Shown piece by piece: positions 43,862-54,079 of a DNA stretch of 64,000 nt. The notes beneath the pieces were generated by a model. It was not told the DNA's origin. It saw only the letters and a program-made list of their open reading frames with translations, and made no database searches. The DNA comes from Paenibacillus silvae (GTDB lineage Bacteria > Bacillota > Bacilli > Paenibacillales > Paenibacillaceae). A program made the position numbers and the translations under genes. The first letter of the stretch is position 1; each line of letters opens with the position of its first letter. The stretch covers positions 1 to 64,000 of the forward strand of contig NZ_BMFU01000002.1 in NCBI RefSeq assembly GCF_014639235.1, given 5' to 3'.

Positions 43862-44362
43862 TTAGCTACCATATTTCATTATCCATTTTTCAGACCATTC
43901 TTTATAGCTCATTTTATTTATTTCCTCTAACGTTTGTCCTTCAAGTGAATAAGGAGCTCCCATCAGAACCGCATTTCCTTGAGCTGGCATAGAGGCTCCT
44001 CCAATGACGTTCCCTTCACAAAGAATGACATTGACTGTAGTCTCCGTATTATATTTTTTTTCAAGAGGATGATTTCTCACTGTAAACTGATAAATGGTAA
44101 TTTCTTTTCCAAAATATCTATCAGGCTCAACAGATTGAACCCCCCAGCTTTGCTGATAAGGTATGTTTTCGGTGCTCGCACTAAGTTTGCTCTTTTCTAA
44201 GATATATTTCTCAACTTGACCTTGCCTAGAAGTTATTTGATAACCATACTGTTTAAGATATTGTTCAGCGTTTTTTTCGTCATCTGAAGCCCCATTTCCA
44301 CATGCAGAAAGGACCAAAAACAAAAGCCCTATAAGAACACTTATTTTTGTAATACGCATCAT
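43862..44362 (-). CDS. DUF4830 lipoprotein
   Basis: 166 residues with a lipobox LSAC at residues 18-21. The mature part shows the DUF4830 plan (AEQYLKQYGYQITS, then VILCEGNVIGGASMP). A strong AGGAGG precedes the ATG on the minus strand. Function unknown; anchored outside the cell membrane. Confidence 0.75.
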   Translation of the reverse strand: MMRITKISVLIGLLFLVLSACGNGASDDEKNAEQYLKQYGYQITSRQGQVEKYILEKSKLSASTENIPYQQSWGVQSVEPDRYFGKEITIYQFTVRNHPLEKKYNTETTVNVILCEGNVIGGASMPAQGNAVLMGAPYSLEGQTLEEINKMSYKEWSEKWIMKYGS

Positions 44363-44820
44363 TTCATCTCCTCCTATAAAGGTTGACGGCTCGAATCAAT
44401 GCAGAGTTGCACTCACCTATAAATGTATTAAAATATACTTTCTTCATTTTTGGATTTCCTTGTTTTTTAAAAAAAATTATTTTTACATCTATGTTTTAGC
44501 TTTGTCCACTGGATTTTGCCATGCTGTCTTCCGCCAAACGAGCCAATCGTTATTGCGAAATAGCTTCCTATCTCGTCAAGCGAAGCCATGGATACAAACG
44601 CTGGGTGGAGTCTTTTTCCCAAAGTTTGATGCGGTTGTACACTTAAGTCACCGAGAGGTTATTCCCCTTCTGCACATCAAGGGTTTGTTTGGAGCTGAGC
44701 TGCAAAAGTTAAAAAACTTGAAATATTTATGCCAAACTGCCGTTTCGCTAAAGATATTTTAAGTGGAACGGCAGTTTGTGCTAATATGAAGGAATATGGC
44801 TGAGAGAAAGAGGTCAATTC
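44363..44820. other. Spacer before the GntR gene
   Basis: No gene. A 100-residue open frame at 44460-44762 lacks a ribosome-binding site and family resemblance. CAAACTGCCGTTT and AACGGCAGTTTG at 44733-44778 form a long hairpin just upstream of the GntR gene and may be its operator or a terminator. Confidence 0.45.
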
Positions 44821-45495
44821 ATGTCACTTAATCAGAAAATGAGAGGCTCGACAAGGGCTTATTCCTATAATTTGGTCAAAGAACGAATTCTGCATCTGGA
44901 GCTGAAACCCGGCACCAAAATTTCAGAAAAAGAAATTGCAGATGAGCTGCAGGTCAGCCGGACTCCGGTCCGAGAGGCTTTTATGAAGCTGGCAGAGGAA
45001 GAGCTGCTGGATATTATCCCGCAGAGCGGCACGATTGTGTCACACATTAACCTGGAGCATGTCGAAGAAGGCCGCTTTATGCGCGAGAAAATGGAGAAGG
45101 AGATTGTCACCCTGGCATGTGCTTCATTCCCGGAAGAATACGTATTCAGACTGGAAACGAACATTGCGATGCAGGAAGTGTGCGTAGGCAAAAACAATTT
45201 TTATCGACTGTTTGAGCTGGACGAGGAGTTTCATCAAATCTTGTTTCAGGGAACCGGGAAGCTGAGAACCTGGAAGATGCTGCAGCAGCTGAACATGCCG
45301 TTTAATCGGCTTCGTTTGCTGCGGCTTGCAGAGGATTCGAACCTTGAAGTCGTTATATCTCAGCATAAAGAGATTTTGCGGCTGGTGACGGAGCGTAAGA
45401 CGGAGCAAGCTGTTCAGGTGATGGAAGCGCATTTGCGGCTTGTTGTGGTTGAACAGGAGATGCTAAAGGCAAAATATCCTCATTATTTTATCTAG
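44821..45495 (+). CDS. GntR-family regulator (FadR/FCD type)
   Basis: 224 residues. The N-terminal winged helix includes ISEKEIADELQVSRTPVREAF (start of that motif at about residue 38). The C-terminal FCD domain holds its metal-site residues (DEEFHQILFQGTG and HLRLV). Such proteins usually respond to an organic acid. Its target is not obvious, as neighbours face other ways. A weak hairpin at 45517-45553 follows. Confidence 0.85.
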   Translation: MSLNQKMRGSTRAYSYNLVKERILHLELKPGTKISEKEIADELQVSRTPVREAFMKLAEEELLDIIPQSGTIVSHINLEHVEEGRFMREKMEKEIVTLACASFPEEYVFRLETNIAMQEVCVGKNNFYRLFELDEEFHQILFQGTGKLRTWKMLQQLNMPFNRLRLLRLAEDSNLEVVISQHKEILRLVTERKTEQAVQVMEAHLRLVVVEQEMLKAKYPHYFI

Positions 45496-45656
45496 CGAAC
45501 ACATGATCTGGAGAACCAAATCAACCCCCCGTTCCTAAGAGCAGGGGGTGATTCATACATACAACTTTTAAATTTATATTCTATAATAAGGTGCAAAAAT
45601 TCCGTGATACGGTATAAAAAAGATGCAATCATACCGCTAAGAAAGCCGAGGTTAGC

Positions 45657-46202
45657 TTAGGCGTTCTTGATAAACGTTGGATCAGGATATGGATCGGCGA
45701 TCCAGCCGTCTTTTTCGATAAACAGGCGCACGGCAATAATTTGTTTGTTCTCCATCAATGTGAAGAAATGCGGTGTGTTCTCGGGAACAGAAATGACGTC
45801 TCCAGGAGACAATTCTACATTAAAGTAACCTGTGTCATCTGTCGCCTTAATCACAAAGATGCCTTTACCTGCGACAATTGCACGAATCTCATCTTCTGCA
45901 TGGGTGTGGATTTCTTCAAATTTAGCGAGTTTTTCTTCGATGTCCGGTGTTTGCTCTGAAAGGGTGATGACATCCCAGATTTGATACCCGCGGCGTGCGG
46001 CCAAATCCTTGATCTCGTAATCGTAGGTTTCCAATACCTGCTGCTTCTGATCATCCGTTAAGCCGAAGTTATTCTGTAACTCCGTGCTTAATTTGGTAGC
46101 GTCCCATTTTTCATATAATACATCATATTTGTTCAAGAAATTTCGAACGTTTTCGTCTCCAGTGATGCGTTCGTTCGTATTTCGGATAACAATTTCAGCC
46201 AT
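45657..46202 (-). CDS. mtnD: Acireductone dioxygenase (methionine salvage)
   Basis: 181 residues from MAEIV; upstream in-frame codons have no ribosome-binding site, while GAGGG lies eight bases before this ATG. The metal ligands are in EEIHTHAEDEIRAIV (two His and Glu) and TPHFFTL (His). It oxidises acireductone to the keto acid precursor of methionine and formate with iron, or forms carbon monoxide with nickel. It is divergent from metH, which links salvage and synthesis of methionine. Confidence 0.93.
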   Translation of the reverse strand: MAEIVIRNTNERITGDENVRNFLNKYDVLYEKWDATKLSTELQNNFGLTDDQKQQVLETYDYEIKDLAARRGYQIWDVITLSEQTPDIEEKLAKFEEIHTHAEDEIRAIVAGKGIFVIKATDDTGYFNVELSPGDVISVPENTPHFFTLMENKQIIAVRLFIEKDGWIADPYPDPTFIKNA

Positions 46203-46380
46203 GATCTTTCCCTCTTTTCCACTTGGATTAATTGATATTATATCGGATTGCTTGACTTTTGTCGATTCACAATTGGCCTGTATTCCTGTGAATTCGCCGC
46301 CATTCGGGAGCAAAACCGATCTTTCACAATAAGTAAGTTTCTGTTAAACTAAGATTTAACGTTTTGCGGGGGTGAAGATA

Positions 46381-49300
46381 TTGGATAAGCTTAGTCTACA
46401 CGATGCATTAAAACAACGAATATTAATCCTCGACGGCGCAATGGGGACGATGATTCAACAGGTGGATCTGACCAGCGAAGATTTTGGCGGTGAAGATCTG
46501 GATGGATGTAATGAAATGCTGGTGCTGACACGCCCGGATTTAATCCAACGAATACATGAGGATTATCTGGAAGCCGGTGCCGATTTAATCGAGACCAATA
46601 CATTTGGTGCGACTTCTGTCGTGCTTGCTGAATACGATATTCAAGATCGTGCACGCGAAATTAATCTGGAAGCAGCCCGAATTGCAAAAGCAGCCGTGGA
46701 TCGTTTTTCCACACCGGAGTCACCACGTTATGTCGTCGGCGCAATGGGGCCAACAACCAAAACGTTGTCCGTGACGGGAGGCGTAACGTTCCAGGAACTG
46801 GTTGACAGCTATTTCGAGCAGGCTCTTGCTTTAATAGAGGGAGGCGTTGATGCGCTACTGCTTGAAACTTCGCAGGATACCCTCAATGTCAAGGCAGGAA
46901 GCATTGGCATACAGCAGGCTTTTGATCAAAGTGGCATCAAGCTGCCTCTGATGATCTCAGGAACGATTGAACCGATGGGCACGACCCTGGCAGGTCAGAA
47001 CATTGAATCCTTTTATATATCCCTAGAACACCTTAACCCGATTTCGGTGGGACTAAACTGTGCGACAGGTCCGGAATTCATGCGTGACCATATTCGTTCC
47101 CTGTCTGGCATGGCGTCTGTAGCTGTGAGTTGTTATCCCAACGCAGGACTTCCTGATGAAAACGGGAACTATCACGAATCTCCAGATTCGCTTGCACAGA
47201 AAATCGGGGCTTTTGCCGAACAAGGCTGGCTGAACATTGCAGGCGGCTGCTGTGGAACAACCCCGGCTCATATTCGGGCTATGCGTGACACGCTTGCAAA
47301 GTACCCCCCAAGAGAATTGAACGGAACACATCCGCCCGCATTGTCCGGGATCGACCCGGTATATGTCGAGCAGGATAATCGCCCATATATGGTTGGAGAG
47401 CGTACCAACGTACTGGGATCACGCAAATTCAAGCGGTTGATTGTCGAAGGCAAGTACGAGGAAGCTTCAGAGATCGCTCGGGCTCAAGTGAAAAATGGAG
47501 CACATATCGTTGACGTCTGCGTGCAGGACCCTGACCGTGAGGAAACGGAAGATATGATCAAATTCCTTGAGCTTGTTGTCAAAAAGGTCAAGGTGCCGCT
47601 CATGATTGACACTACAGATGCGTCCGTTATTGATACGGCTCTTCAATATTCGCAAGGGAAGGCGATCATTAACTCCATTAACCTTGAGGATGGGGAAGAA
47701 AAATTTGAGCTGGTCACTCCGCTGCTTCATAAATACGGCGGTGCAGTGGTTGTCGGAACCATTGATGAGCGCGGTCAGGCGATCAGCCGTGAGGACAAGC
47801 TGGAAGTGGCGAAGCGTTCATATGACCTGCTGGTGAACAAGTACGGCTTGAAGCCGGAGGATATTATTTTTGATACACTGGTATTCCCGGTGGGCACAGG
47901 CGACGAGCAATACATCGGTTCTGCCAAAGAAACGATTGAAGGCATTCGGATTATTAAGGAAGCCATGCCGGAGTGTCACACGATTCTCGGTATCAGCAAC
48001 ATCTCCTTTGGTTTGCCTGAAGCGGGCCGTGAGGTGTTAAACTCCGTATTCCTGTACGAATGTACCAAGGCCGGACTGGACTATGCCATCGTAAATACTG
48101 AAAAGCTGGAGCGTTATGCATCCATTCCGGAAGAAGAGCGCAGGCTCTCGGAAGAGCTTTTATATAACACAAACGATGATACACTTGCTGCCTTCGTAGC
48201 GGCATTCCGCAACAAAAAGGTTGAGAAAAAAGAGAAAATTTCCAACCTATCGCTGGAAGAACGGCTTGCATCCTATGTGGTGGAAGGCAGCAAAGAAGGG
48301 CTGCTGCCCGATCTGGAGCAGGCTCTCGCCAAATATTCCGCGCTCGAAGTTATCAATGGTCCATTGATGCGGGGCATGGAGGAAGTCGGCCGTCTGTTCA
48401 ACAACAATGAGTTAATTGTAGCAGAGGTGCTTCAAAGTGCAGAAGTGATGAAGGCTTCGGTAGCGTATCTGGAGCAATTTATGGAGAAAAATGAAACTTC
48501 CGTAAAAGGAAAGATCATTCTGGCTACCGTTAAAGGGGACGTACACGACATCGGCAAAAACCTGGTGGAGATCATCTTGTCCAACAACGGTTACCGGATC
48601 ATTAATTTGGGTATAAAAGTACCACCAGAGCGTATTATCGAGGCTTATCGAGAAGAGAAGGTTGATGCCATCGGCCTGTCAGGGCTGCTTGTTAAATCGG
48701 CTCAACAGATGATTCTCACTGCTCAGGATTTGCGTACAGCTGGCATTGATGTGCCGATTATGGTAGGGGGAGCAGCGTTAACACGCAAGTTCACCAAAAA
48801 CCGCATTCGTCCTGAATACAACGGTATGGTTGTGTATGCGAAGGATGCAATGGATGGTCTCGATCTGGCGAATAAGCTGATGAATCCTGTTACGCGAGAA
48901 GCGATGCAGGCCGAGATGGATGCGGAAAAAGAAGCCGATGCTTCCAGTGCAGGTGAAGTTCAGGCACTGCCTGAGCTTACACGGGTGGAGCGATCAGCGA
49001 TCTCCGCTGATCATCCGGTGCTTGTACCGCCTGATCTGGAGCGGCATACACTTCGCAATTATCCGCTGTCCCACATCCTGCCGTATGTGAATATGCAGAT
49101 GCTGCTGGGACATCATCTGGGGCTGCGCGGCTCGGTTGAGCAGCTTCTGGCTTCCGGCGATCCCAAGGCTACCGATCTGAAAGCGGTTGTGGATGGCATC
49201 ATGCAGGAAGCGGTTAGAGACGGAATTATTCAGGCGCATGCCATGTATCGTTTCTTCCCGGCCCAGTCGAGCGGCAATAGCGTCATTATTTATGATCCGC

Positions 49301-49821
49301 AAGATACAAGCAACATCCTGCATACCTTTACGTTCCCGCGTCAAAAGGTAGAGCCTTTCCTGTGCTTGTCCGATTTCCTGAAGCCAGTTGAATCTGGTGA
49401 AATGGATTATGTTGGTTTCCTTGTTGTCACTGCGGGACATGGCGTACGCGAGCTGTCTACGGCTTGGAAGGATCAAGGGGATTATCTCCGTTCACACGCT
49501 CTGCAATCGGTAGCGCTTGAAGTAGCGGAAGGTTTGGCAGAACGCGTGCATCATATGATGAGGGATATATGGGGTTTCCCGGACCCTGCCGACATGACCA
49601 TGAAGCAGCGTCATGGTGCGCGTTATCAGGGTATTCGTGTGTCCTTTGGATATCCAGCCTGCCCGGATCTGGAGGATCAGGGACCGCTGTTCAAGCTGAT
49701 GCAGCCTGAAGATATTGGAGTAGAATTAACGGAAGGTTTCATGATGGAACCGGAAGCATCGGTGTCTGCGATGGTGTTCAGCCATCCTCAGGCCAAATAT
49801 TTTAACGTCGAAAAAGCATAA
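46381..49821 (+). CDS. metH: Cobalamin-dependent methionine synthase
   Basis: 1146 residues. Order: homocysteine methyltransferase domain (about 1-320, zinc motif GGCCGTTPAHI), pterin-binding domain (about 340-610, opening RPYMVGERTNVLGSRKF), B12 cap (about 640-720), cobalamin-binding domain with KGDVHDIGKNLV (His near 722), and the AdoMet-dependent activation domain (about 930-1146). It transfers methyl from methyltetrahydrofolate to homocysteine. TTG 46381 has GGGGG eight bases upstream; the GTG at 46372 overlaps that site. No SAM or cobalamin riboswitch was seen in the leader. Confidence 0.97.
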   Translation: MDKLSLHDALKQRILILDGAMGTMIQQVDLTSEDFGGEDLDGCNEMLVLTRPDLIQRIHEDYLEAGADLIETNTFGATSVVLAEYDIQDRAREINLEAARIAKAAVDRFSTPESPRYVVGAMGPTTKTLSVTGGVTFQELVDSYFEQALALIEGGVDALLLETSQDTLNVKAGSIGIQQAFDQSGIKLPLMISGTIEPMGTTLAGQNIESFYISLEHLNPISVGLNCATGPEFMRDHIRSLSGMASVAVSCYPNAGLPDENGNYHESPDSLAQKIGAFAEQGWLNIAGGCCGTTPAHIRAMRDTLAKYPPRELNGTHPPALSGIDPVYVEQDNRPYMVGERTNVLGSRKFKRLIVEGKYEEASEIARAQVKNGAHIVDVCVQDPDREETEDMIKFLELVVKKVKVPLMIDTTDASVIDTALQYSQGKAIINSINLEDGEEKFELVTPLLHKYGGAVVVGTIDERGQAISREDKLEVAKRSYDLLVNKYGLKPEDIIFDTLVFPVGTGDEQYIGSAKETIEGIRIIKEAMPECHTILGISNISFGLPEAGREVLNSVFLYECTKAGLDYAIVNTEKLERYASIPEEERRLSEELLYNTNDDTLAAFVAAFRNKKVEKKEKISNLSLEERLASYVVEGSKEGLLPDLEQALAKYSALEVINGPLMRGMEEVGRLFNNNELIVAEVLQSAEVMKASVAYLEQFMEKNETSVKGKIILATVKGDVHDIGKNLVEIILSNNGYRIINLGIKVPPERIIEAYREEKVDAIGLSGLLVKSAQQMILTAQDLRTAGIDVPIMVGGAALTRKFTKNRIRPEYNGMVVYAKDAMDGLDLANKLMNPVTREAMQAEMDAEKEADASSAGEVQALPELTRVERSAISADHPVLVPPDLERHTLRNYPLSHILPYVNMQMLLGHHLGLRGSVEQLLASGDPKATDLKAVVDGIMQEAVRDGIIQAHAMYRFFPAQSSGNSVIIYDPQDTSNILHTFTFPRQKVEPFLCLSDFLKPVESGEMDYVGFLVVTAGHGVRELSTAWKDQGDYLRSHALQSVALEVAEGLAERVHHMMRDIWGFPDPADMTMKQRHGARYQGIRVSFGYPACPDLEDQGPLFKLMQPEDIGVELTEGFMMEPEASVSAMVFSHPQAKYFNVEKA

Positions 49822-49842
49822 AATCGTTAGTCGTCAAGCAAG

Positions 49843-49867
49843 CCCTCCGCATGGTCGGAGGTTTTTT
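49843..49867 (+). terminator. Terminator of metH
   Basis: CCTCCG pairs with CGGAGG around CATGGT, followed by six T residues. Confidence 0.9.
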
Positions 49868-49896
49868 GCTGGCAACAGAAAGAGGTGCGATCCAGA

Positions 49897-50847
49897 ATGG
49901 AACTATATTTCCTGGGAACGAATGCTGGTGTACCTACGCTGCAACGGAATGTAACGTCTATTGGGCTCCGTATGTTGGATGAACGCAGAGCTTTGTGGTT
50001 ATTCGACTGCGGGGAGGGAACACAGCATCAGATTTTAAGCTCACCGCTTAAATTAAGCAAATTGGAAAAGATTTTTATCACTCATCTGCATGGTGACCAC
50101 GTGTTTGGATTGCCAGGTTTGCTCTCCAGCAGAGCATATCAAGGCGGAACAACTCCACTCACGGTATATGGACCGCCAGGGACAGAGCGTATGATCAAAA
50201 CGACGATGGAACTTAGTCAGTCGCATCTGAACTATGATCTGAACATTGTTGAGCATACGGGCGGCATTGTCTTTGAAGATGACAGCTTTGTTGTAGAGGC
50301 CGCCTTGCTTGAGCATCGGATTGACAGTTACGGGTATCGCGTGACAGAGAAGGATCGTCCTGGCAGTCTTGATCCAGCAAAGCTGGCAGCATATGGCCTG
50401 AAGCCGGGTCCCTTGTTTGGAAGATTAAAGCGGGGGGAACCGATCTTATTGGATAGTGGAGAGACCGTGCGTCCCGAGGATGTGCTGGGAGCACCCAAAC
50501 GCGGAATGGTGATCACCATACTGGGCGATACCCGTCCTTGCGCTAATGTTCAACCCTTGGCACTGAATGCTGATGTCCTCGTTCATGAAGCGACGTTTAT
50601 GCATGATCTTGCGGATACTGCTCACGAGTACTACCATAGTACATCCATAGAAGCGGCGGAAGCGGCCCGAGCGGCTAATGTGGGTCAGCTTATCATGACT
50701 CATTTCAGCTCGCGCTACAAAGATGAAGAGCAGCTTCAACCGCTTTTGGAAGAGGCTAAATCTATTTTCCCGAACACAAGGCTTGCTGATGAGCATCAGC
50801 TTATTCCTGTTGTTCATCGTGAGCAGGACTCTTCACCTTCAGACTGA
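49897..50847 (+). CDS. rnz: Ribonuclease Z
   Basis: 316 residues. Metallo-beta-lactamase fold with FITHLHGDHVFGLPG (about 60-74) and the later DTRPC, HEATF and THFSSRY metal residues. It trims the 3' end of tRNA precursors. ATG 49897 has AAAGAGGTG about ten bases upstream; a GTG at 49885 falls in that site. Confidence 0.95.
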   Translation: MELYFLGTNAGVPTLQRNVTSIGLRMLDERRALWLFDCGEGTQHQILSSPLKLSKLEKIFITHLHGDHVFGLPGLLSSRAYQGGTTPLTVYGPPGTERMIKTTMELSQSHLNYDLNIVEHTGGIVFEDDSFVVEAALLEHRIDSYGYRVTEKDRPGSLDPAKLAAYGLKPGPLFGRLKRGEPILLDSGETVRPEDVLGAPKRGMVITILGDTRPCANVQPLALNADVLVHEATFMHDLADTAHEYYHSTSIEAAEAARAANVGQLIMTHFSSRYKDEEQLQPLLEEAKSIFPNTRLADEHQLIPVVHREQDSSPSD

Positions 50848-51241
50848 GGGTCGGACTTACAAGCAAGACATGTTGCATCATGCTTGAGCTGAACCGTATG
50901 TGATGATGCGCGAAATGCACGATTTCAAGAACCGGCGAATGAGACGGGACTGAGGGAGAATTGTTCCCGAGGTCCCTTTTGCAATCTGCTCAAAAAGCGT
51001 GTAGGATGGGCAATATGAGCAGGGAAATGATCTGAATTATTTTCCGGGAAAGCGCAGGAAATGACAAGCTTGTACAGCAGGCGCGCGCGACAAAACGTCT
51101 GAGTTCGATTTGGTTCGACTCGTTACGTGTCTCTGTTAACAAGATTCATTCTGTACGCCTCAATACATAGGATATAGGTTAGTTTTCATGCATTTTTTAA
51201 TGGCATGAACGGTTAATGGATTGAAGAAAGGAAGTGCTCGT
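50848..51241. other. Spacer between rnz and the repair operon
   Basis: No gene. A hairpin (GGGACTGAGGGA...TCCCGAGGTCCC then TTTT, about 50945-50983) is probably the rnz terminator. The remainder presumably holds the promoter of the next operon; no clear -35/-10 pair was picked. Confidence 0.5.
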
Positions 51242-52051
51242 ATGATCAAAGCTTATCTGATCGATCTGGATGGTACACTGTATCATGGCAGACATCGAAT
51301 TGATGGAGCTGATCAGCTTATTCGCACACTACAGGAGCAAGGTGTGCCTTATTTGTTTGTGACTAACAATTCCTCGCGTACACCTCAAGGTGTGGCGGAT
51401 CATCTAAACGGCATGGGTATTACCGCTGATGCTTCACAGGTGTGTACCTCCGCGGTGGCCGCAGCTGAATACGTTGCAGCAGAAGCTCCGGGAGCGAAGG
51501 TGGCATGTATTGGGGAGATTGGCCTGATTCAGGCGATCAAAGATGCTGGTTTGATCCTGACAGAGGATAACCCGGATTATGTAATTCAGGGAATCGACCG
51601 TGATTTTTCCTACCAGAAACTAACGAAGGCTCTCCGCTGGATTAATGGCGGAGCTCGGTTTATTATGACGAATCCGGATTTACAGCTTCCGGCTGATGAC
51701 GGTCTTACGCCCGGTGCGGGTACAATTGGAGCAGCGATCGAGGCGGCAACGGGTGTACAACCCGTCGTTATCGGCAAACCTTCAAGTATCATTATGAGAT
51801 CAGCTATTCGCCGTCTGAACCTGAGGGCTGACGAAACAGCGGTTATTGGTGACAATATGCGTACAGATATCGCTGCAGGTGTAGCGGCCGGCTGTGAGAC
51901 ACTGCTAGTGCTGACAGGTGTGACAACACGTGATAATATGGATGGTCATATTCAGGCGGCCAAGGCACGTCCTGATCATGTTTTTGAAGATTTGCATACA
52001 CTGATTGCATGGCTGACCGAACAGGCAGACCCAGCTTCCAAGAAGGAGTAG
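51242..52051 (+). CDS. yutF: HAD phosphatase, NagD/YutF type
   Basis: 269 residues. Motif I is DLDGTLYHG at residues 8-16, then FVTNNSSRT, the C2-type cap, VIGKPSSIIM and GDNMRTDI. It is a cytoplasmic phosphatase related to YutF of Bacillus. ATG 51242 has AAAGGAAG nearby. First gene of an operon with tight or overlapping spacing to about 56225. Confidence 0.88.
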   Translation: MIKAYLIDLDGTLYHGRHRIDGADQLIRTLQEQGVPYLFVTNNSSRTPQGVADHLNGMGITADASQVCTSAVAAAEYVAAEAPGAKVACIGEIGLIQAIKDAGLILTEDNPDYVIQGIDRDFSYQKLTKALRWINGGARFIMTNPDLQLPADDGLTPGAGTIGAAIEAATGVQPVVIGKPSSIIMRSAIRRLNLRADETAVIGDNMRTDIAAGVAAGCETLLVLTGVTTRDNMDGHIQAAKARPDHVFEDLHTLIAWLTEQADPASKKE

Positions 52052-52058
52052 ATAAAGA

Positions 52059-52880
52059 ATGCCAGAGTTGCCGGAAATGGAAAACTACCGGACTTTACTG
52101 TCCGAGCATATACTTGATAAACTGATTACCGGTGTCGTTGTGAATCGGGAGAAAACGATTAATACATCAGCGGATGTGTTCGTAAGTGAACTGACGGGTA
52201 ACCGTATTATTTTTGTCGAGCGCAGGGCAAAACATCTGATTTTTCACCTCGCAAATGGCAAACGTCTGGTGCTTCACCTGATGCTGGGCGGCATGCTGTT
52301 CTGGGGCACGGAGGACGAGCGTCCTGACCGCACCACCCAGGTAGAGCTTCAATTTGGAGATCATATTCTGTTTTTCATCGGCTTGCGTCTCGGATATCTG
52401 CATCTGATGACTTCGAAAGAAACGGAAGCAGCGATGGCTGATCTGGGCCCAGAGCCGCTGGACCGGCGAATGAATCTGGAACGCTTCGCCTCCCTCCTCA
52501 AAGGACGCCGGGGGACACTCAAAACAACGCTGGTGAATCAGCATATCATTGCGGGCATTGGTAACTGTTATTCCGATGAGATTGCTTTTGCAGCGAGCCT
52601 CAGACCAAGCTCCAAAACACAGAATATCGCGAGCTCGCCCGAGTTGACGGAGCGTCTGTATCATGCGATGCAGTCCGTGCTGCGTGAAGCCGCATCCGAG
52701 GGTGGTTATATGGAGATGCCTTTGATGCAGGGAGATACCAAAACCGGTAAGTTTGACGAGCAGTGTCGGGTGTATGATCGGGAAGGCGAGGCTTGTCCGC
52801 GCTGCGGGGGAATCATTGAGCGTGTTGAAATTACGGGCAAAAAAGCATTTTTCTGTCCGAACTGTCAGCATGAGGCCTAA
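52059..52880 (+). CDS. Fpg/MutM/Nei-family DNA glycosylase
   Basis: 273 residues. Begins MPELPEMENYR, where Pro2 and Glu3 form the active site. RRAKHLIFHL contains the beta-turn Lys, GIGNCYSDEI is the H2TH helix, and a four-Cys zinc finger (CPRCGG and CPNCQ) closes the protein. Excises oxidised bases from DNA. Close in size to MutM but clearly divergent, so the preferred lesion is uncertain. Overlaps the next gene by 11 bases. Confidence 0.88.
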   Translation: MPELPEMENYRTLLSEHILDKLITGVVVNREKTINTSADVFVSELTGNRIIFVERRAKHLIFHLANGKRLVLHLMLGGMLFWGTEDERPDRTTQVELQFGDHILFFIGLRLGYLHLMTSKETEAAMADLGPEPLDRRMNLERFASLLKGRRGTLKTTLVNQHIIAGIGNCYSDEIAFAASLRPSSKTQNIASSPELTERLYHAMQSVLREAASEGGYMEMPLMQGDTKTGKFDEQCRVYDREGEACPRCGGIIERVEITGKKAFFCPNCQHEA

Positions 52881-53718
52881 AACCGGCATCGGGGCACATG
52901 TCAGCACCAGAGGGGGATTTGTACAAGCGGCCAAACGGGCATATGAGATGGGAGCAACGGCTTTTCAGTATTTTCCGAAAAACCCGCGCAGTCTCAGCTT
53001 GAAACGCTTTGATCCGAAGGACGCTGCTCAGTGCCGGGATTGGTGTGAAGCGCATGGACTTGCATCCATTGCCCATTCACCTTATCCTACGAATCCGGCG
53101 CTTGGCATGACCCGTGGAGAGGCGGGATTTCATGCTGTAGTTGATTCTATACGTAATGATCTTGAAATCTCGGATGCGTGCGGCTCGGTGGGTACGGTTG
53201 TTCATTTTGGACATCTTCAGGCCAGAGACCCGCTGGAGGGATACCACAATCTGATTCAATGTCTGGATACTGTACTCGAACAGTGGCAGGGTGAGGCCAA
53301 GATTTTATTGGAAAATCAAGCGGGCGATCATGGGCCTATGGGAACAACGATGGAAGAGATGATACAGATTCGCAAGCTAAGCCGGTACCCGGAACATATT
53401 GCTTTTTGTTTCGACACATGTCATGCTTTTGCTTCAGGGATGTGGACTGCCGGAGATGAGGCGGCTTTACTGGATAAGGGCAGGCAGCTTGGGTACTGGG
53501 ATGCACTGGCCGCTGTTCATTTTAATGATTCCAAATACGCCTCCGGCTTGAACAAAGACAGGCATGCGAGGATTGGTCAGGGAGAGATCGGTTATTCTTC
53601 CATGCAAAGTCTGCTGCAATCGCCGGAGATTCATCAATCCGTTGTTGTACTGGAGACAGAAGCGGGAGAAGACGGAACGCATCGTGAGGATATAAAGATC
53701 ATGCGTTCCTGGTTATAA
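52870..53718 (+). CDS. nfo: Endonuclease IV (apurinic endonuclease)
   Basis: 282 residues from MRPKTGIGAHVSTRGG. Metal-binding residues appear in VVHFGHL, LLENQAG, FCFDTCHAFASG, VHFNDSK and ETEAGEDG. It cuts DNA at abasic sites, the next step after the glycosylase whose gene it overlaps. The start at ATG 52870 lies inside the glycosylase's last codons, so the two are translationally coupled. Confidence 0.92.
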   Translation: MRPKTGIGAHVSTRGGFVQAAKRAYEMGATAFQYFPKNPRSLSLKRFDPKDAAQCRDWCEAHGLASIAHSPYPTNPALGMTRGEAGFHAVVDSIRNDLEISDACGSVGTVVHFGHLQARDPLEGYHNLIQCLDTVLEQWQGEAKILLENQAGDHGPMGTTMEEMIQIRKLSRYPEHIAFCFDTCHAFASGMWTAGDEAALLDKGRQLGYWDALAAVHFNDSKYASGLNKDRHARIGQGEIGYSSMQSLLQSPEIHQSVVVLETEAGEDGTHREDIKIMRSWL

Positions 53719-53737
53719 GTTGGGGAGGTGCGAGACG

Positions 53738-54079
53738 ATGCATGTTTTTCTGGATGATTATCGTTCTTGTCCAAAAGGGTTTGTTCTGGCAACCAATGCC
53801 GAGGAATGTCTTATGCTCCTGAGAGAAGGCGATGTAGACATTCTTTCGCTGGATTATGAGCTTGGGCCGGATTCGATGAACGGTGGTGAAGTGGCTGCAG
53901 CGATTGTAAGAGAAGGGCTGTATCCAAGTCAAATCTATATACATACTTCAAGTATGTATGGAAAGCGTCAGATGTACGAGATGCTGTACAGCAACAAACC
54001 TGATTCGGTGGTTATTCATAACGGGCCGATGACAGGTGAAGTAATGCTGCGTGTAGCTGCAGAGGCTGAGAAGTTATGA
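53738..54079 (+). CDS. Receiver-like domain protein (cyclic-phosphate processing receiver type)
   Basis: 113 residues. Begins HVFLDDYRSCPKGFVLATN, and the DILSLDYELG segment gives the phosphoacceptor-like Asp. It resembles the short receiver-like group called cPPR that is tied to nucleotide-phosphate handling; the role is not settled. ATG 53738 with GGGGAGGTG upstream. Overlaps the next gene by four bases. Confidence 0.7.
   Translation: MHVFLDDYRSCPKGFVLATNAEECLMLLREGDVDILSLDYELGPDSMNGGEVAAAIVREGLYPSQIYIHTSSMYGKRQMYEMLYSNKPDSVVIHNGPMTGEVMLRVAAEAEKL

Noticed and set aside
44460..44762. 100-residue open frame before the GntR gene
   Set aside because: No ribosome-binding site and no recognisable domain; probably chance.
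46203..46380. Possible SAM or cobalamin riboswitch before metH
   Set aside because: The conserved boxes of either class were not found in this short leader.
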